Shown piece after piece: positions 43,075-51,259 of a stretch of 64,000 nucleotides of DNA. Every line of letters starts with the position of its first letter. Position 1 is the first letter of the stretch. Under the pieces are notes generated by a model, which saw only the letters and a list, made by a program, of their open reading frames with translations, did no database searches and had not been told where the DNA came from. The DNA is from JAZOTM01 sp045657625 (lineage in GTDB: Bacteria; Bacillota; Clostridia; Lachnospirales; Lachnospiraceae), in assembly GCA_045657625.1 (NCBI GenBank), contig JAZOTM010000041.1, positions 29,056 to 93,055 of the forward strand, read 5' to 3'. Made by a program: the position numbers and the translations under genes.

Positions 43075-44262
43075 ATGAAGCGTATATTGGCATTAATGCT
43101 TTGTGCAGTGCTTATTTTTCCGGCGAAAACAGTCTATGCAACGTCTTCAAAATTATCTGACGCAGAATCAGAAATGAGTACATTGAAGGAACAACTGAGT
43201 GAGGCCCAGGATTTGATTGATTCCTTGGAGGATTCTAAGGATGATATTGAAGATAAGGTGGCGGAACTGGATGCGCAATTGACGGAAATTTCTGCACAGT
43301 TACAGCAAGTAGAAGCAGACTTGGAAAGTAAAAATGAAGAAATAGAAACAACACAAGCGGAATTAGATAGTATGGTTGCTACGGCTGATCAACAATATGA
43401 AGATATGAAACTTCGTATTCAGTTTATGTATGAAAGCCAAGTGGGAAACAGTTATGTGACGTTACTTCTTACTTCCGGTAGTATTTCCGAATTGCTTACG
43501 AATTTAGAATATGTGACGCAGATTTCAAATTATGACCGAGAGCAGTTGACTGCATATCAGGATACAATCACAGAAATCAGCAATTATGAGGAAACCTTAG
43601 AGGCAGATAAAGCAGAACTGGAAGAGCTGCAGGCAGTGGTGGAAGAACAAAAGAGTACCATTTCTTCACTAGAGAGTGCAAAGGTAGCAGAACTTGCATC
43701 GGTGAATAGTGAGATCAGTGATGCGGAAGCCTTGGCAGAAGAATATGAAGCAGAAATTAAGGCACAGGAAGAAGTAATTGCTCAGATTAAAGCGGAAATT
43801 GCTGCAGAAGAAGCAAAAAAAGCAGCGGCAGAAGCGAGTGGTGAGACCTACGAAGAAAAGGTATACAGTGGTGGCGTATTTACTTGGCCTTGCCCGAGCA
43901 GTACCAGAATCACCAGTGATTTTGGATATCGAGAATCTCCTACGGCAGGAGCGTCGACTTATCATAAGGGAATTGATATTGGCGCCAGCTATGGGGCAAT
44001 CATTGTAGCAGCTGCAGATGGTACCGTTACTTATGCAGGCTATAGTAGTTCTGCCGGAAATTATGTCATCATTAATCACGGTAGTGGTTTGCGAACGGTG
44101 TATATGCATTGTTCTTCGCTGGCAGTCAGCGCAGGCCAAACGGTAACGGCGGGACAGACCATTGCTTATGTAGGAAGTACAGGTATTTCTACAGGAAATC
44201 ATTTGCATTTCGGGGTATCTTTAAATGGAGAGTATGTGAGTCCATGGAGCTATTTATCATAA
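43075..44262 (+). CDS. Secreted coiled-coil M23 peptidase (EnvC/PcsB-like murein hydrolase or activator)
   Basis: The 395-residue protein has a signal peptide (about 1-23), a long coiled coil (about 25-255, rich in Glu, Gln and Ala heptads), and an M23 domain (about 283-395) with GIDIG preceded by His and HLHFGV at the end. The metal ligands are therefore kept, so it may be an active endopeptidase rather than only an activator. The architecture and position next to ftsEX match the known FtsEX-controlled hydrolase arrangement. The ATG at 43075 follows AAAAGGTGA. Confidence 0.92.
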   Translation: MKRILALMLCAVLIFPAKTVYATSSKLSDAESEMSTLKEQLSEAQDLIDSLEDSKDDIEDKVAELDAQLTEISAQLQQVEADLESKNEEIETTQAELDSMVATADQQYEDMKLRIQFMYESQVGNSYVTLLLTSGSISELLTNLEYVTQISNYDREQLTAYQDTITEISNYEETLEADKAELEELQAVVEEQKSTISSLESAKVAELASVNSEISDAEALAEEYEAEIKAQEEVIAQIKAEIAAEEAKKAAAEASGETYEEKVYSGGVFTWPCPSSTRITSDFGYRESPTAGASTYHKGIDIGASYGAIIVAAADGTVTYAGYSSSAGNYVIINHGSGLRTVYMHCSSLAVSAGQTVTAGQTIAYVGSTGISTGNHLHFGVSLNGEYVSPWSYLS

Positions 44263-44281
44263 AGGAAGGAACAGCAGAGAA

Positions 44282-45556
44282 ATGGAAGAACAAAATACAG
44301 AATTAGAACAAACAACAGAAGAAACTTTAATGGAAACAGGGGAACAGGAACCGAAGGAACCAAAGAAGAAAGGCTTTAAATTTGGACTGGTCATAGGAAT
44401 TTTATCAACACTCGTTGTGTTGGGTGGAACCTTATGCGTGGGATTGTTTGCAGGAGTAGTACATTTTGGAGCAGTGGATTCCTCTTTGCTTACAGATACC
44501 GTTACCTCAAAGATTTCCGCCATCAAAGGATTGATTAGCTTATATTATTATGAGGATGTGGATGATGAAACCTTAGCAGACGGATTATATGCGGGCTTGG
44601 TGGACGCATTGGACGATCCTTATTCTGTATATTATACGGCAGATGAATACGCGGATATGATGAAGACTACTACGCAGCAGTATTATGGAATCGGTATTGG
44701 GTTGACGAAAGATTCTGATACCGGATATATCAATGTTGTTACGGTATACGAAGGGACCCCGTCTGAAGAAGCGGGTATTTTAGAAGGGGACATTATCACC
44801 GCAGTGGATGGAGAAAGTGTCACCGACTTGGAACTGGATGATGTAGTTGATTTAATCCTGGGAGAAGATGGTACCGATGTAGTGCTCACCATTGTTCGTG
44901 AGGATGAAACATTAGAAATTAGCGTGACTCGTAGAGAAATTAACATTCCGTCTGTAGATTATGAGATGTTGGAAGGCAATATCGGATATATTCAGATTTC
45001 TCGTTTTGCAACCGATACGGCCAATGAGTTTGAGGCGGCCGTGGCAGATTTGCAGGAACAGGGTATGACTTCTATGATTATTGATTTACGCTATAATCCG
45101 GGAGGACTCTTGTCTTCCGTTGTGCAAATTGCGGATGATATTTTACCGGAAGGTGTGATAGTATATACAGAGGACAAATACGGAAATCGTGAAGAACAGG
45201 TATCTTCAGGAGAAACCAGTTTATCTTTACCGATTGCGGTTTTGATCAATGAAGGCAGTGCCAGCGCTTCTGAAATTTTGGCCGGCGCTATTCGCGATTA
45301 CGAGTATGGTACTTTGATTGGTACGACTACTTATGGTAAGGGTGTTGTACAGAAGACCTATGAGTTGACCGATGGTTCTGCGGTGAAGCTTACTACAGAA
45401 ACTTATTACACTCCAAATGGAGAAAATATTCATGGAACCGGAATCTCTCCGGATATTGAATTGGAATATGAGTTCTTAGGAACAGAGGAAGATACCTATA
45501 GCTATAGTTTGGACAACCAGATTCAAAAAGCGATAGAAGTATTGTCTGAAGAATAG
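44282..45556 (+). CDS. ctpA: C-terminal processing protease, S41 family
   Basis: The 424-residue protein has an acidic N terminus, one membrane helix at about 32-56, a PDZ domain around 125-200 (YYGIGIGLTKD...EAGILEGDIITAVDGESV) and a tail-specific protease domain with the catalytic Ser in EGSASASEI and Lys in TYGKGVVQ. It would cut exported proteins outside the membrane. It lies 19 bases after the M23 peptidase. In Bacillus and other bacteria Ctp proteases process wall hydrolases, which suits this setting, but substrates are not known. Confidence 0.93.
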   Translation: MEEQNTELEQTTEETLMETGEQEPKEPKKKGFKFGLVIGILSTLVVLGGTLCVGLFAGVVHFGAVDSSLLTDTVTSKISAIKGLISLYYYEDVDDETLADGLYAGLVDALDDPYSVYYTADEYADMMKTTTQQYYGIGIGLTKDSDTGYINVVTVYEGTPSEEAGILEGDIITAVDGESVTDLELDDVVDLILGEDGTDVVLTIVREDETLEISVTRREINIPSVDYEMLEGNIGYIQISRFATDTANEFEAAVADLQEQGMTSMIIDLRYNPGGLLSSVVQIADDILPEGVIVYTEDKYGNREEQVSSGETSLSLPIAVLINEGSASASEILAGAIRDYEYGTLIGTTTYGKGVVQKTYELTDGSAVKLTTETYYTPNGENIHGTGISPDIELEYEFLGTEEDTYSYSLDNQIQKAIEVLSEE

Positions 45557-45578
45557 AAAAAGAAAGTTGGTGATACCT

Positions 45579-46704
45579 GTGATTGAACTTGATTCATACA
45601 AATTTGAATTGGCAGAATACAAGACGCCATTACAGGAAGTGAGGGATTCACTTTGACCTGACAAATAAAGGTCATCGAATCCAAGAACTGGAAAGAGAAA
45701 TGGAAGCTCCCGGATTTTGGGATGATCCTATGACTTCCCAGGAAAAAATGAAAGAATTGAAGAGCTGCAAAGATGATGTGGAAATCATGGCATCTTTGGA
45801 GCAACAGTATGAAGATATACTGACCTTAATCGAAATGGGGGAAGAAGAGCCGGATCCCGCTTTGATTCCGGAAGTGGAAGAAATGTATCGGGAGTTCACG
45901 GAAAGCTTTGAAGCCATTCGATTAAAAACGTTGTTGTCCGGAGAATATGATCGTGATGCAGCGATTGTATCTTTACATGCGGGCGCAGGTGGAACAGAGT
46001 CTTGCGATTGGTGCGCGATGTTGTATCGTATGTACAGTCGTTGGGCCCAGAACAAAGGATTTCAGTTGGAAGTGTTGGATTCTCTGGATGGAGATGAGGC
46101 TGGAATTAAATCCATTACATTCCAGGTGACCGGTGAAAATGCCTATGGATATATGAAATCGGAAAAGGGCGTTCACCGTTTGGTGCGTATTTCCCCATTT
46201 AATGCAGCAGGAAAAAGACAAACATCCTTTGTATCCTGCGATGTTATGCCGGATATTGAGGAAGATATTGATATTGAAGTGCGAGATGAAGATATTCGTG
46301 TGGATACTTACCGTTCCAGTGGAGCCGGTGGACAGCATATCAATAAGACTTCATCCGCAATTCGTATTACCCACTTACCCACAGGTATAGTGGTGACTTG
46401 CCAAAATGAACGTTCACAACATATGAACCGAGACAAGGCAATGCAAATGTTGAAGGCAAAACTGTATTTGCTGGAAGAACAGAAGAATGCAGAAAAAGCA
46501 GCAGATATTCGTGGTGAGGTGACAGAAATCGGTTGGGGTAACCAAATCCGTTCTTATGTGTTACAACCATACACCATGGTAAAAGATACCAGAACGCAGG
46601 CAGAAACAGGAAATGTGGATGCTGTTTTGGATGGTGAGATTGATTTGTTTATCAATGCTTACTTAAAATGGCTTGCTACATCGAAAGATGAAAAAGATGC
46701 ATAG
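45579..46704 (+). CDS. prfB: Peptide chain release factor 2, programmed +1 frameshift
   Basis: RF2 ends translation at UGA and UAA. The gene is in two frames: GTG at 45579 opens 25 codons that end in CTT TGA at 45651-45656, and translation then continues in the +1 frame from GAC at 45655, giving a protein of about 374 residues. The slip site CTTTGAC with a GAGGG sequence just upstream is the standard RF2 autoregulation. The +1 part has the usual domains, with GGxxQ in GAGGQHINKTSS for peptide release and the SPF-type codon-recognition segment. The ribosome site for the GTG is weak. Confidence 0.95.
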
Positions 46705-46715
46705 GAGGAGATAAA

Positions 46716-47918
46716 ATGGGTATTATTAAGGCAGTAGCCGGTGCGATTAGCGGCGGTTTAGCAGATCAATGGCTGGAAGTAGTTGAACCGGGAGAGATGT
46801 CCGATCAGACCGTCTTTTGTGAAGGCGTTTTGACCAGACGCGGAGCAAATACCAAAGGTACTGAGGATACAGTTACCAATGGTTCTGTGATTCACGTTTA
46901 TGAAAATCAGTTTATGCTGTTGGTAGATGGCGGAAGAGTCATCGATTATACAGCAGAACCGGGATATTACAAAGTAGATAATCAGGCATTGCCGTCTTTG
47001 TTTAATGGACAGTTCGGAGATGCATTGAAAGAAACCTTCTCTCGTGTAAAGTATGGTGGACAGACACCTACCAAACAAAAGGTTTATTATATTAATTTAC
47101 AGGAAATCAAAGGTATTAAGTTTGGTACTAAGAATCCGGTGAATTATTTTGATTCTTTCTATAATGCAGAATTGTTTTTGCGTGCCCATGGTACCTATTC
47201 TATTAAAATTACAGATCCTCTGAAGTTTTATGCAGAGGTGATTCCAAAGACCGCATCACGTGTGAATATTCAGGATATCAATGAACAGTATATGTCTGAA
47301 TTTTTAGAAGCGTTCCAATCTGCAATTAATAAAATGTCTGCAGATGGAGAACGTATTTCCTTTGTGGCATCTAAGGGAATGGAACTTGGAAAATATATGA
47401 GTACCATCTTAGATGAAGACTGGAAAAATATGCGTGGTATGGAAATTCAGGCAGTAGGTATTGCCAGCATTTCTTACGATGAAGAGTCTACGAAGTTGAT
47501 TAATATGCGAAATGAAGGAGCAATGTTAAGTGATCCTACCATTCGCGAAGGTTATGTACAGGGTTCTGTTGCCAGAGGTATGGAAGCAGCAGGTTCTAAC
47601 GCCAATGGCTCTATGGCTGGATTTATGGGCATGGGCATGGCAATGAACACCGGTGGAAATATGCTTGGTGCAGCGTCTGCAGCAAATATGCAGCAAATGC
47701 AGATGCAGAATCAGTATCAGAATCAAAATCAAGGAGCAGCACCACAAGCTCCGCAGAATCAAGGCGCTATGGGTTGGCAGTGTCAGTGCGGTACCCATAA
47801 TACAGGAAACTTTTGCAGCAATTGTGGAAAGCCGGCGCCGAATCAAAAGTGGACATGCCAGTGCGGAAACGTAAATGAAGGCAATTTCTGCAGCAATTGT
47901 GGAAAACCAAGAGCATAA
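46716..47918 (+). CDS. SPFH-domain protein with two C-terminal zinc ribbons (YdjI-like)
   Basis: The 400-residue protein has an SPFH/virion-core-type domain (about 25-290, starting WLEVVEPGEMSDQTVF), a Gly/Met/Gln-rich linker (about 290-350), and two short zinc ribbons with the repeated CQCG...FCSNCGKP pattern (about 353-400). The layout matches Bacillus YdjI, which works at the membrane with YdjG and YdjH and PspA in envelope stress. Here the YdjG-like and YdjH-like genes follow, but no pspA is present. The ribosome site is AGGAGGAG. Confidence 0.87.
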   Translation: MGIIKAVAGAISGGLADQWLEVVEPGEMSDQTVFCEGVLTRRGANTKGTEDTVTNGSVIHVYENQFMLLVDGGRVIDYTAEPGYYKVDNQALPSLFNGQFGDALKETFSRVKYGGQTPTKQKVYYINLQEIKGIKFGTKNPVNYFDSFYNAELFLRAHGTYSIKITDPLKFYAEVIPKTASRVNIQDINEQYMSEFLEAFQSAINKMSADGERISFVASKGMELGKYMSTILDEDWKNMRGMEIQAVGIASISYDEESTKLINMRNEGAMLSDPTIREGYVQGSVARGMEAAGSNANGSMAGFMGMGMAMNTGGNMLGAASAANMQQMQMQNQYQNQNQGAAPQAPQNQGAMGWQCQCGTHNTGNFCSNCGKPAPNQKWTCQCGNVNEGNFCSNCGKPRA

Positions 47919-47920
47919 TA

Positions 47921-47953
47921 AAAAGCCTTCGGCAGGTGCCGAGGGCTTTTTTT
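47921..47953 (+). terminator. Terminator between the SPFH gene and the zinc-ribbon membrane gene
   Basis: The stem AGCCTTCGGCA/TGCCGAGGGCT has a two-base loop and is followed by T7. It lies between two functionally related genes and may act as an attenuator that lowers expression of the downstream pair. Confidence 0.85.
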
Positions 47954-47966
47954 GAGGAGATACAAA

Positions 47967-49025
47967 ATGTCAGTAATTAGTTTGAAATGCCCAAATTGTG
48001 ATGGGGATTTGCGATTTGATCCGGCCACACAAAAATATAAATGTGAATACTGTGCATCTTTGTTTGCAGAGGGAGAACTGCCTTTTGAAGAGGAAAAGGA
48101 AGCACCAAAAAAAGAGGCGGAAACACAGAAAACCCATACGAAAGAAGCGGAAGATGGTGTGGTATATCAATGCCCCAGCTGTGGAGCGGAAATTGTAACA
48201 GATCAAAATACAGCTGCGACTTTTTGCTATTATTGTCACAATCCCGTGGTATTGCAGGGAAGACTATCCGGGGATTTGCTGCCCAGTAAAGTTATACCGT
48301 TTCAAATTACGAAGGACCAAGCAGAAGAAGGCTTTTTAAAATTTGTAAATGAAAAGAAATTTGTGCCAAAGAATTTTTTTCAAAAGAAGCAAATTGAAAA
48401 AATGACAGGAGTCTATTTCCCTTATTGGGTTTTAGATGCGGACGTGGAAGGAAGCATTCAGGCAGAAGCGAAAAACGAAAGGGTATGGGTGTCTGGGGAC
48501 ACGCAATTCCGAGAGGAAAAAATTTATCGCGTAGAGCGTGAAGGCACCATGAGCTTTCAGGATATTACCCGAAGCGCATTAAAAAAAGCCAATGGACAAT
48601 TAGCCAGCGGGGTATTGCCCTACCGTTTTGAAGACCAAAAAGATTTTTCTTTTGGTTATTTATCAGGCTTTTATGCGGAGAAGCGCGATGTGGAACAAAA
48701 AGAAGTGGAACAGGAAATGATAGAAGAAGCATACCGTTCCGGAGAAAAATTGTTGCTGGAAGAGGTTTCCGGCTACGATAGTGTGCAGGTACAGCATCGC
48801 AATTTGCGTGCAAAAAAAACAGTATATGATTATATGTTGTTGCCGGTGTGGACCATTACCTACAGAGGCAGTGACAACGAAATGTATTATTACTCCATGA
48901 ACGGACAAACGGGAAAAGTCAGTGGTCGCTTGCCGCTAGATATGCCGAAATTGATACGTGTATCATTGCTGGCTGCAGTAGTTGCCTTTATCTTTGGCTT
49001 TGTAGGAGGATATTTATTGTGGTAG
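47967..49025 (+). CDS. Zinc-ribbon membrane protein (YdjG-like)
   Basis: The 352-residue protein has two zinc ribbons, CPNCDGD...CEYC (about 7-30) and CPSCGAE...CYYC (about 70-93), joined by a charged linker, a long soluble middle part (about 100-320) and a single membrane helix at the C terminus (about 328-350). This is the Bacillus YdjG arrangement. The start is the ATG at 47967 behind GAGGAGA. The stop overlaps the GTG of the next gene. The cytoplasmic domain may link the SPFH protein to the membrane. Confidence 0.85.
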   Translation: MSVISLKCPNCDGDLRFDPATQKYKCEYCASLFAEGELPFEEEKEAPKKEAETQKTHTKEAEDGVVYQCPSCGAEIVTDQNTAATFCYYCHNPVVLQGRLSGDLLPSKVIPFQITKDQAEEGFLKFVNEKKFVPKNFFQKKQIEKMTGVYFPYWVLDADVEGSIQAEAKNERVWVSGDTQFREEKIYRVEREGTMSFQDITRSALKKANGQLASGVLPYRFEDQKDFSFGYLSGFYAEKRDVEQKEVEQEMIEEAYRSGEKLLLEEVSGYDSVQVQHRNLRAKKTVYDYMLLPVWTITYRGSDNEMYYYSMNGQTGKVSGRLPLDMPKLIRVSLLAAVVAFIFGFVGGYLLW

Positions 49026-49321
49026 AACAGGGGATTTTATTTGGAATCATATTTGGAGTAGTGGCTTTTTGCATTACCTTTTTTACAATTTATAAGAGTT
49101 ATACCAGCGATTATGAAGTGACTCCCTATAATTACAAAAGCAATGGAATTTTGTCTTCGACCGGAGCACCAAGGGACATGCTAATCGATCAACATGTCAT
49201 TCGTACGCCGATTGCCCACAGACAGGATATGGGAGGTGTTCATGGCGGAGCTCCTCATGGAGGCCCACATGGTGGACCGGGTGGACATGGCTCCGGTGGT
49301 CCGAGAGGTGGAAGACGTTAA
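49019..49321 (+). CDS. Small membrane protein with Gly/His-rich tail (YdjH-like position)
   Basis: The 100-residue protein starts with GTG inside the end of the preceding gene, behind TAGGAGGA. One membrane helix covers about 6-26. The C-terminal third is a run of Gly, His, Pro and Arg (GGAPHGGPHGGPGGHGSGG), which could bind metal or nucleic acid. It takes the place of ydjH in the Bacillus cluster, although sequence similarity to YdjH is not clear to me. Confidence 0.7.
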   Translation: MVEQGILFGIIFGVVAFCITFFTIYKSYTSDYEVTPYNYKSNGILSSTGAPRDMLIDQHVIRTPIAHRQDMGGVHGGAPHGGPHGGPGGHGSGGPRGGRR

Positions 49322-49443
49322 AAATTTCCTGATTTAATGTGATAAAGAAATAAATTAGTGCTTGCAAAAGTTGGATTCTTGTGTTACTATCTTTCGGGTA
49401 AGCACAAATGTGCATCCTATGCGAACATAATTGAGGAGGCAGT

Positions 49444-49887
49444 ATGTCAGAAAAGACGAATTATTATGTCTTAAAAGAAAAAGCGGTTCCGGAAGTATTA
49501 CTGAAGGTAGTGGAAGCAAAGAGAATGTTAGAAGCCGGTAAAGCGTCTAGCGTACAAGAAGCTACTGAAATTGTAGATATCAGTCGAAGTTCTTTTTATA
49601 AGTACAAAGATGATATTTTTCCTTTCCATGACAATGCAAAGGGAAGAACAATTACCATGGTAATACAGTTGATTGATGAACCGGGCTTATTGTCTTTGAT
49701 ATTGAGATGTGTAGCAGATTATCATGCAAATATATTAACGATTCATCAGTCTATTCCGGTAAACAGTGTGGCTAGTTTGACACTGAGTGTTGAGGTGCTT
49801 CCGGAGACCGGAGATTTTTCTTCCATGGCAGCAGAAATTCAAGGGCTGGATGGAGTGCATGATTTAAAAATATTAGCAAGGGAATAG
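49444..49887 (+). CDS. ACT domain-containing protein (PheB/UPF0735 type)
   Basis: The 147-residue protein has an N-terminal helix-turn-helix-like part (SSVQEATEIVDISRSSFYKYKD, about 37-58) and a C-terminal ACT domain (TITMVIQLIDEPGLLSLIL through LKILARE). It matches the PheB/UPF0735 family often encoded beside homoserine dehydrogenase. It may sense an amino acid and regulate the next gene or enzyme. The ribosome site TTGAGGAGGCAG is strong and the gap to hom is 16 bases. Confidence 0.9.
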   Translation: MSEKTNYYVLKEKAVPEVLLKVVEAKRMLEAGKASSVQEATEIVDISRSSFYKYKDDIFPFHDNAKGRTITMVIQLIDEPGLLSLILRCVADYHANILTIHQSIPVNSVASLTLSVEVLPETGDFSSMAAEIQGLDGVHDLKILARE

Positions 49888-49903
49888 ACAAAAGGAGACA
49901 GAC

Positions 49904-51100
49904 ATGATTCAGGTAGCAGTAATGGGATATGGCACCATCGGTTCCGGTGTTGTAGAAGTGTTGGAAACAAATAAGGAAAGTATCGCAAAAAAAGCTGGTG
50001 ATACTGTAGAAGTGAAGTATATTTTAGATGTTAGGGATTTCCCCGGAACAGATATAGAGTCAAAAGTGGTACATGATTATCAGATTATTGCAAATGACCC
50101 GGATGTGGATATTGTAGTAGAGACCATGGGAGGCGTTGAGCCGGCATGTACTTTTGTATCTGCAATGTTAAAGGCAGGTAAGGGCGTGACCACTTCCAAT
50201 AAAGCATTGGTAGCAGATAAGGGCGCTGAATTAATTGCTCTTGCAAAGGAAAACAATACAAACTTTGAATTCGAAGCCAGCGTTGGTGGAGGAATTCCAA
50301 TTATTCGTAATTTGAATCGTTGTTTAACCGGAGATGTGGTAGAAGAAATTTCCGGAATTGTAAATGGTACTACCAATTACATGATGACAAAAATGGCAGA
50401 AGAAGGTGCTGAATTTGACGATGTGTTAAAGGATGCACAGAACAAAGGATATGCAGAAAAAGATCCGACTGCTGATATTGAAGGATATGATGCTTGTAGA
50501 AAAATTGCTATTTTGACTTCCCTTGTAGCAGGTCGTCAGGTAGATTATCAGGATATTCATACAGAAGGAATTACACATATCACTGCTACGGATATGAAGT
50601 ATGCAGAAGCATTAAAACGTTCCATTAAGTTGATTGCAAGTAGTTATAAAGATGGAGATACTTATGCAGCGATGGTTGCACCAAGATTGTTGCCAAAGAA
50701 CCATCCGTTATTCCCGGTAAATGGTGTATTTAATGCCGTATTTGTAAAAGGAAATATGCTTGGGGATGCTATGTTTTACGGAAGTGGGGCAGGAAGCCTT
50801 CCAACTGCAAGCGCAGTAGTTGCCGATGTAGTGGAATTAGCACAAAATCTTGGAAAAAATATTCCGTTGGAATGGGATGCAGAAAAGTTAAATCTTGCAG
50901 ATTATACAGAATTGTCTACCTGCTTCTTTGTAAGAAGTACCTCTTCAAAAGAAGAGATTGAAAAAGCTTTTGGAGATGTTTCTTATGTCAATGCCGGAGT
51001 GGAAGGCGAGTATGGTTTTGTGACAGAAGAAATGACAGAAAAAGAATACTTAGAAAAAGCAAAAGAATTAAATATTGTGCAAATGATTCGTGCAGAATAA
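49904..51100 (+). CDS. hom: Homoserine dehydrogenase
   Basis: The 398-residue enzyme reduces aspartate semialdehyde to homoserine on the way to threonine and methionine. It has the NAD(P) motif VAVMGYGTIGSGVVEVL, TSNKALVADKG, the catalytic-domain segments GIVNGTTNYMMTKM and DPTADIEGYDACRKIAI, and a short C-terminal ACT-like region (about 325-398) that is smaller than the usual domain. The separate ACT protein encoded just upstream may supply regulation in trans. A terminator follows. Confidence 0.95.
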   Translation: MIQVAVMGYGTIGSGVVEVLETNKESIAKKAGDTVEVKYILDVRDFPGTDIESKVVHDYQIIANDPDVDIVVETMGGVEPACTFVSAMLKAGKGVTTSNKALVADKGAELIALAKENNTNFEFEASVGGGIPIIRNLNRCLTGDVVEEISGIVNGTTNYMMTKMAEEGAEFDDVLKDAQNKGYAEKDPTADIEGYDACRKIAILTSLVAGRQVDYQDIHTEGITHITATDMKYAEALKRSIKLIASSYKDGDTYAAMVAPRLLPKNHPLFPVNGVFNAVFVKGNMLGDAMFYGSGAGSLPTASAVVADVVELAQNLGKNIPLEWDAEKLNLADYTELSTCFFVRSTSSKEEIEKAFGDVSYVNAGVEGEYGFVTEEMTEKEYLEKAKELNIVQMIRAE

Positions 51101-51106
51101 AAGGTT

Positions 51107-51147
51107 GCCCTAAAGACCAAATGATTGGTTTTTAGGGCTTTTCTTTT
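51107..51147 (+). terminator. Terminator after hom
   Basis: A 14-bp stem, GCCCTAAAGACCAA/TTGGTTTTTAGGGC (one G-U pair), has a four-base loop and is followed by TTTTCTTTT. Confidence 0.92.
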
Positions 51148-51158
51148 GGGTTTGTGAC

Positions 51159-51187
51159 TTGATTAAAACTATTAAGCAATTTATAAT
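51159..51187 (+). promoter_or_regulatory. Promoter of glpK
   Basis: TTGATT (51159-51164) and TATAAT (51182-51187) have an exact 17-base spacer and start a leader of about 65 bases before glpK. Confidence 0.8.
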
Positions 51188-51189
51188 AG

Positions 51190-51237
51190 AAGGAGAAAAT
51201 CATGTAAATGTATACTTATATGGTGGGGACCATGTAA
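51190..51237 (+). promoter_or_regulatory. glpK leader with start-stop codon pair, short reading frame and hairpin
   Basis: AAGGAG (51190-51195) is ideally spaced from ATG at 51202, which is followed immediately by TAA. A second ATG at 51208 opens 9 codons (MYTYMVGTM) ending at TAA 51237. The last part folds as TTATATGGT-GGGG-ACCATGTAA (51216-51237). The ribosome stalling or coupling role is inferred; glpK has its own ribosome site 15 bases later. Confidence 0.4.
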
Positions 51238-51259
51238 GGGATTTTGGAGGGTTATTTTT

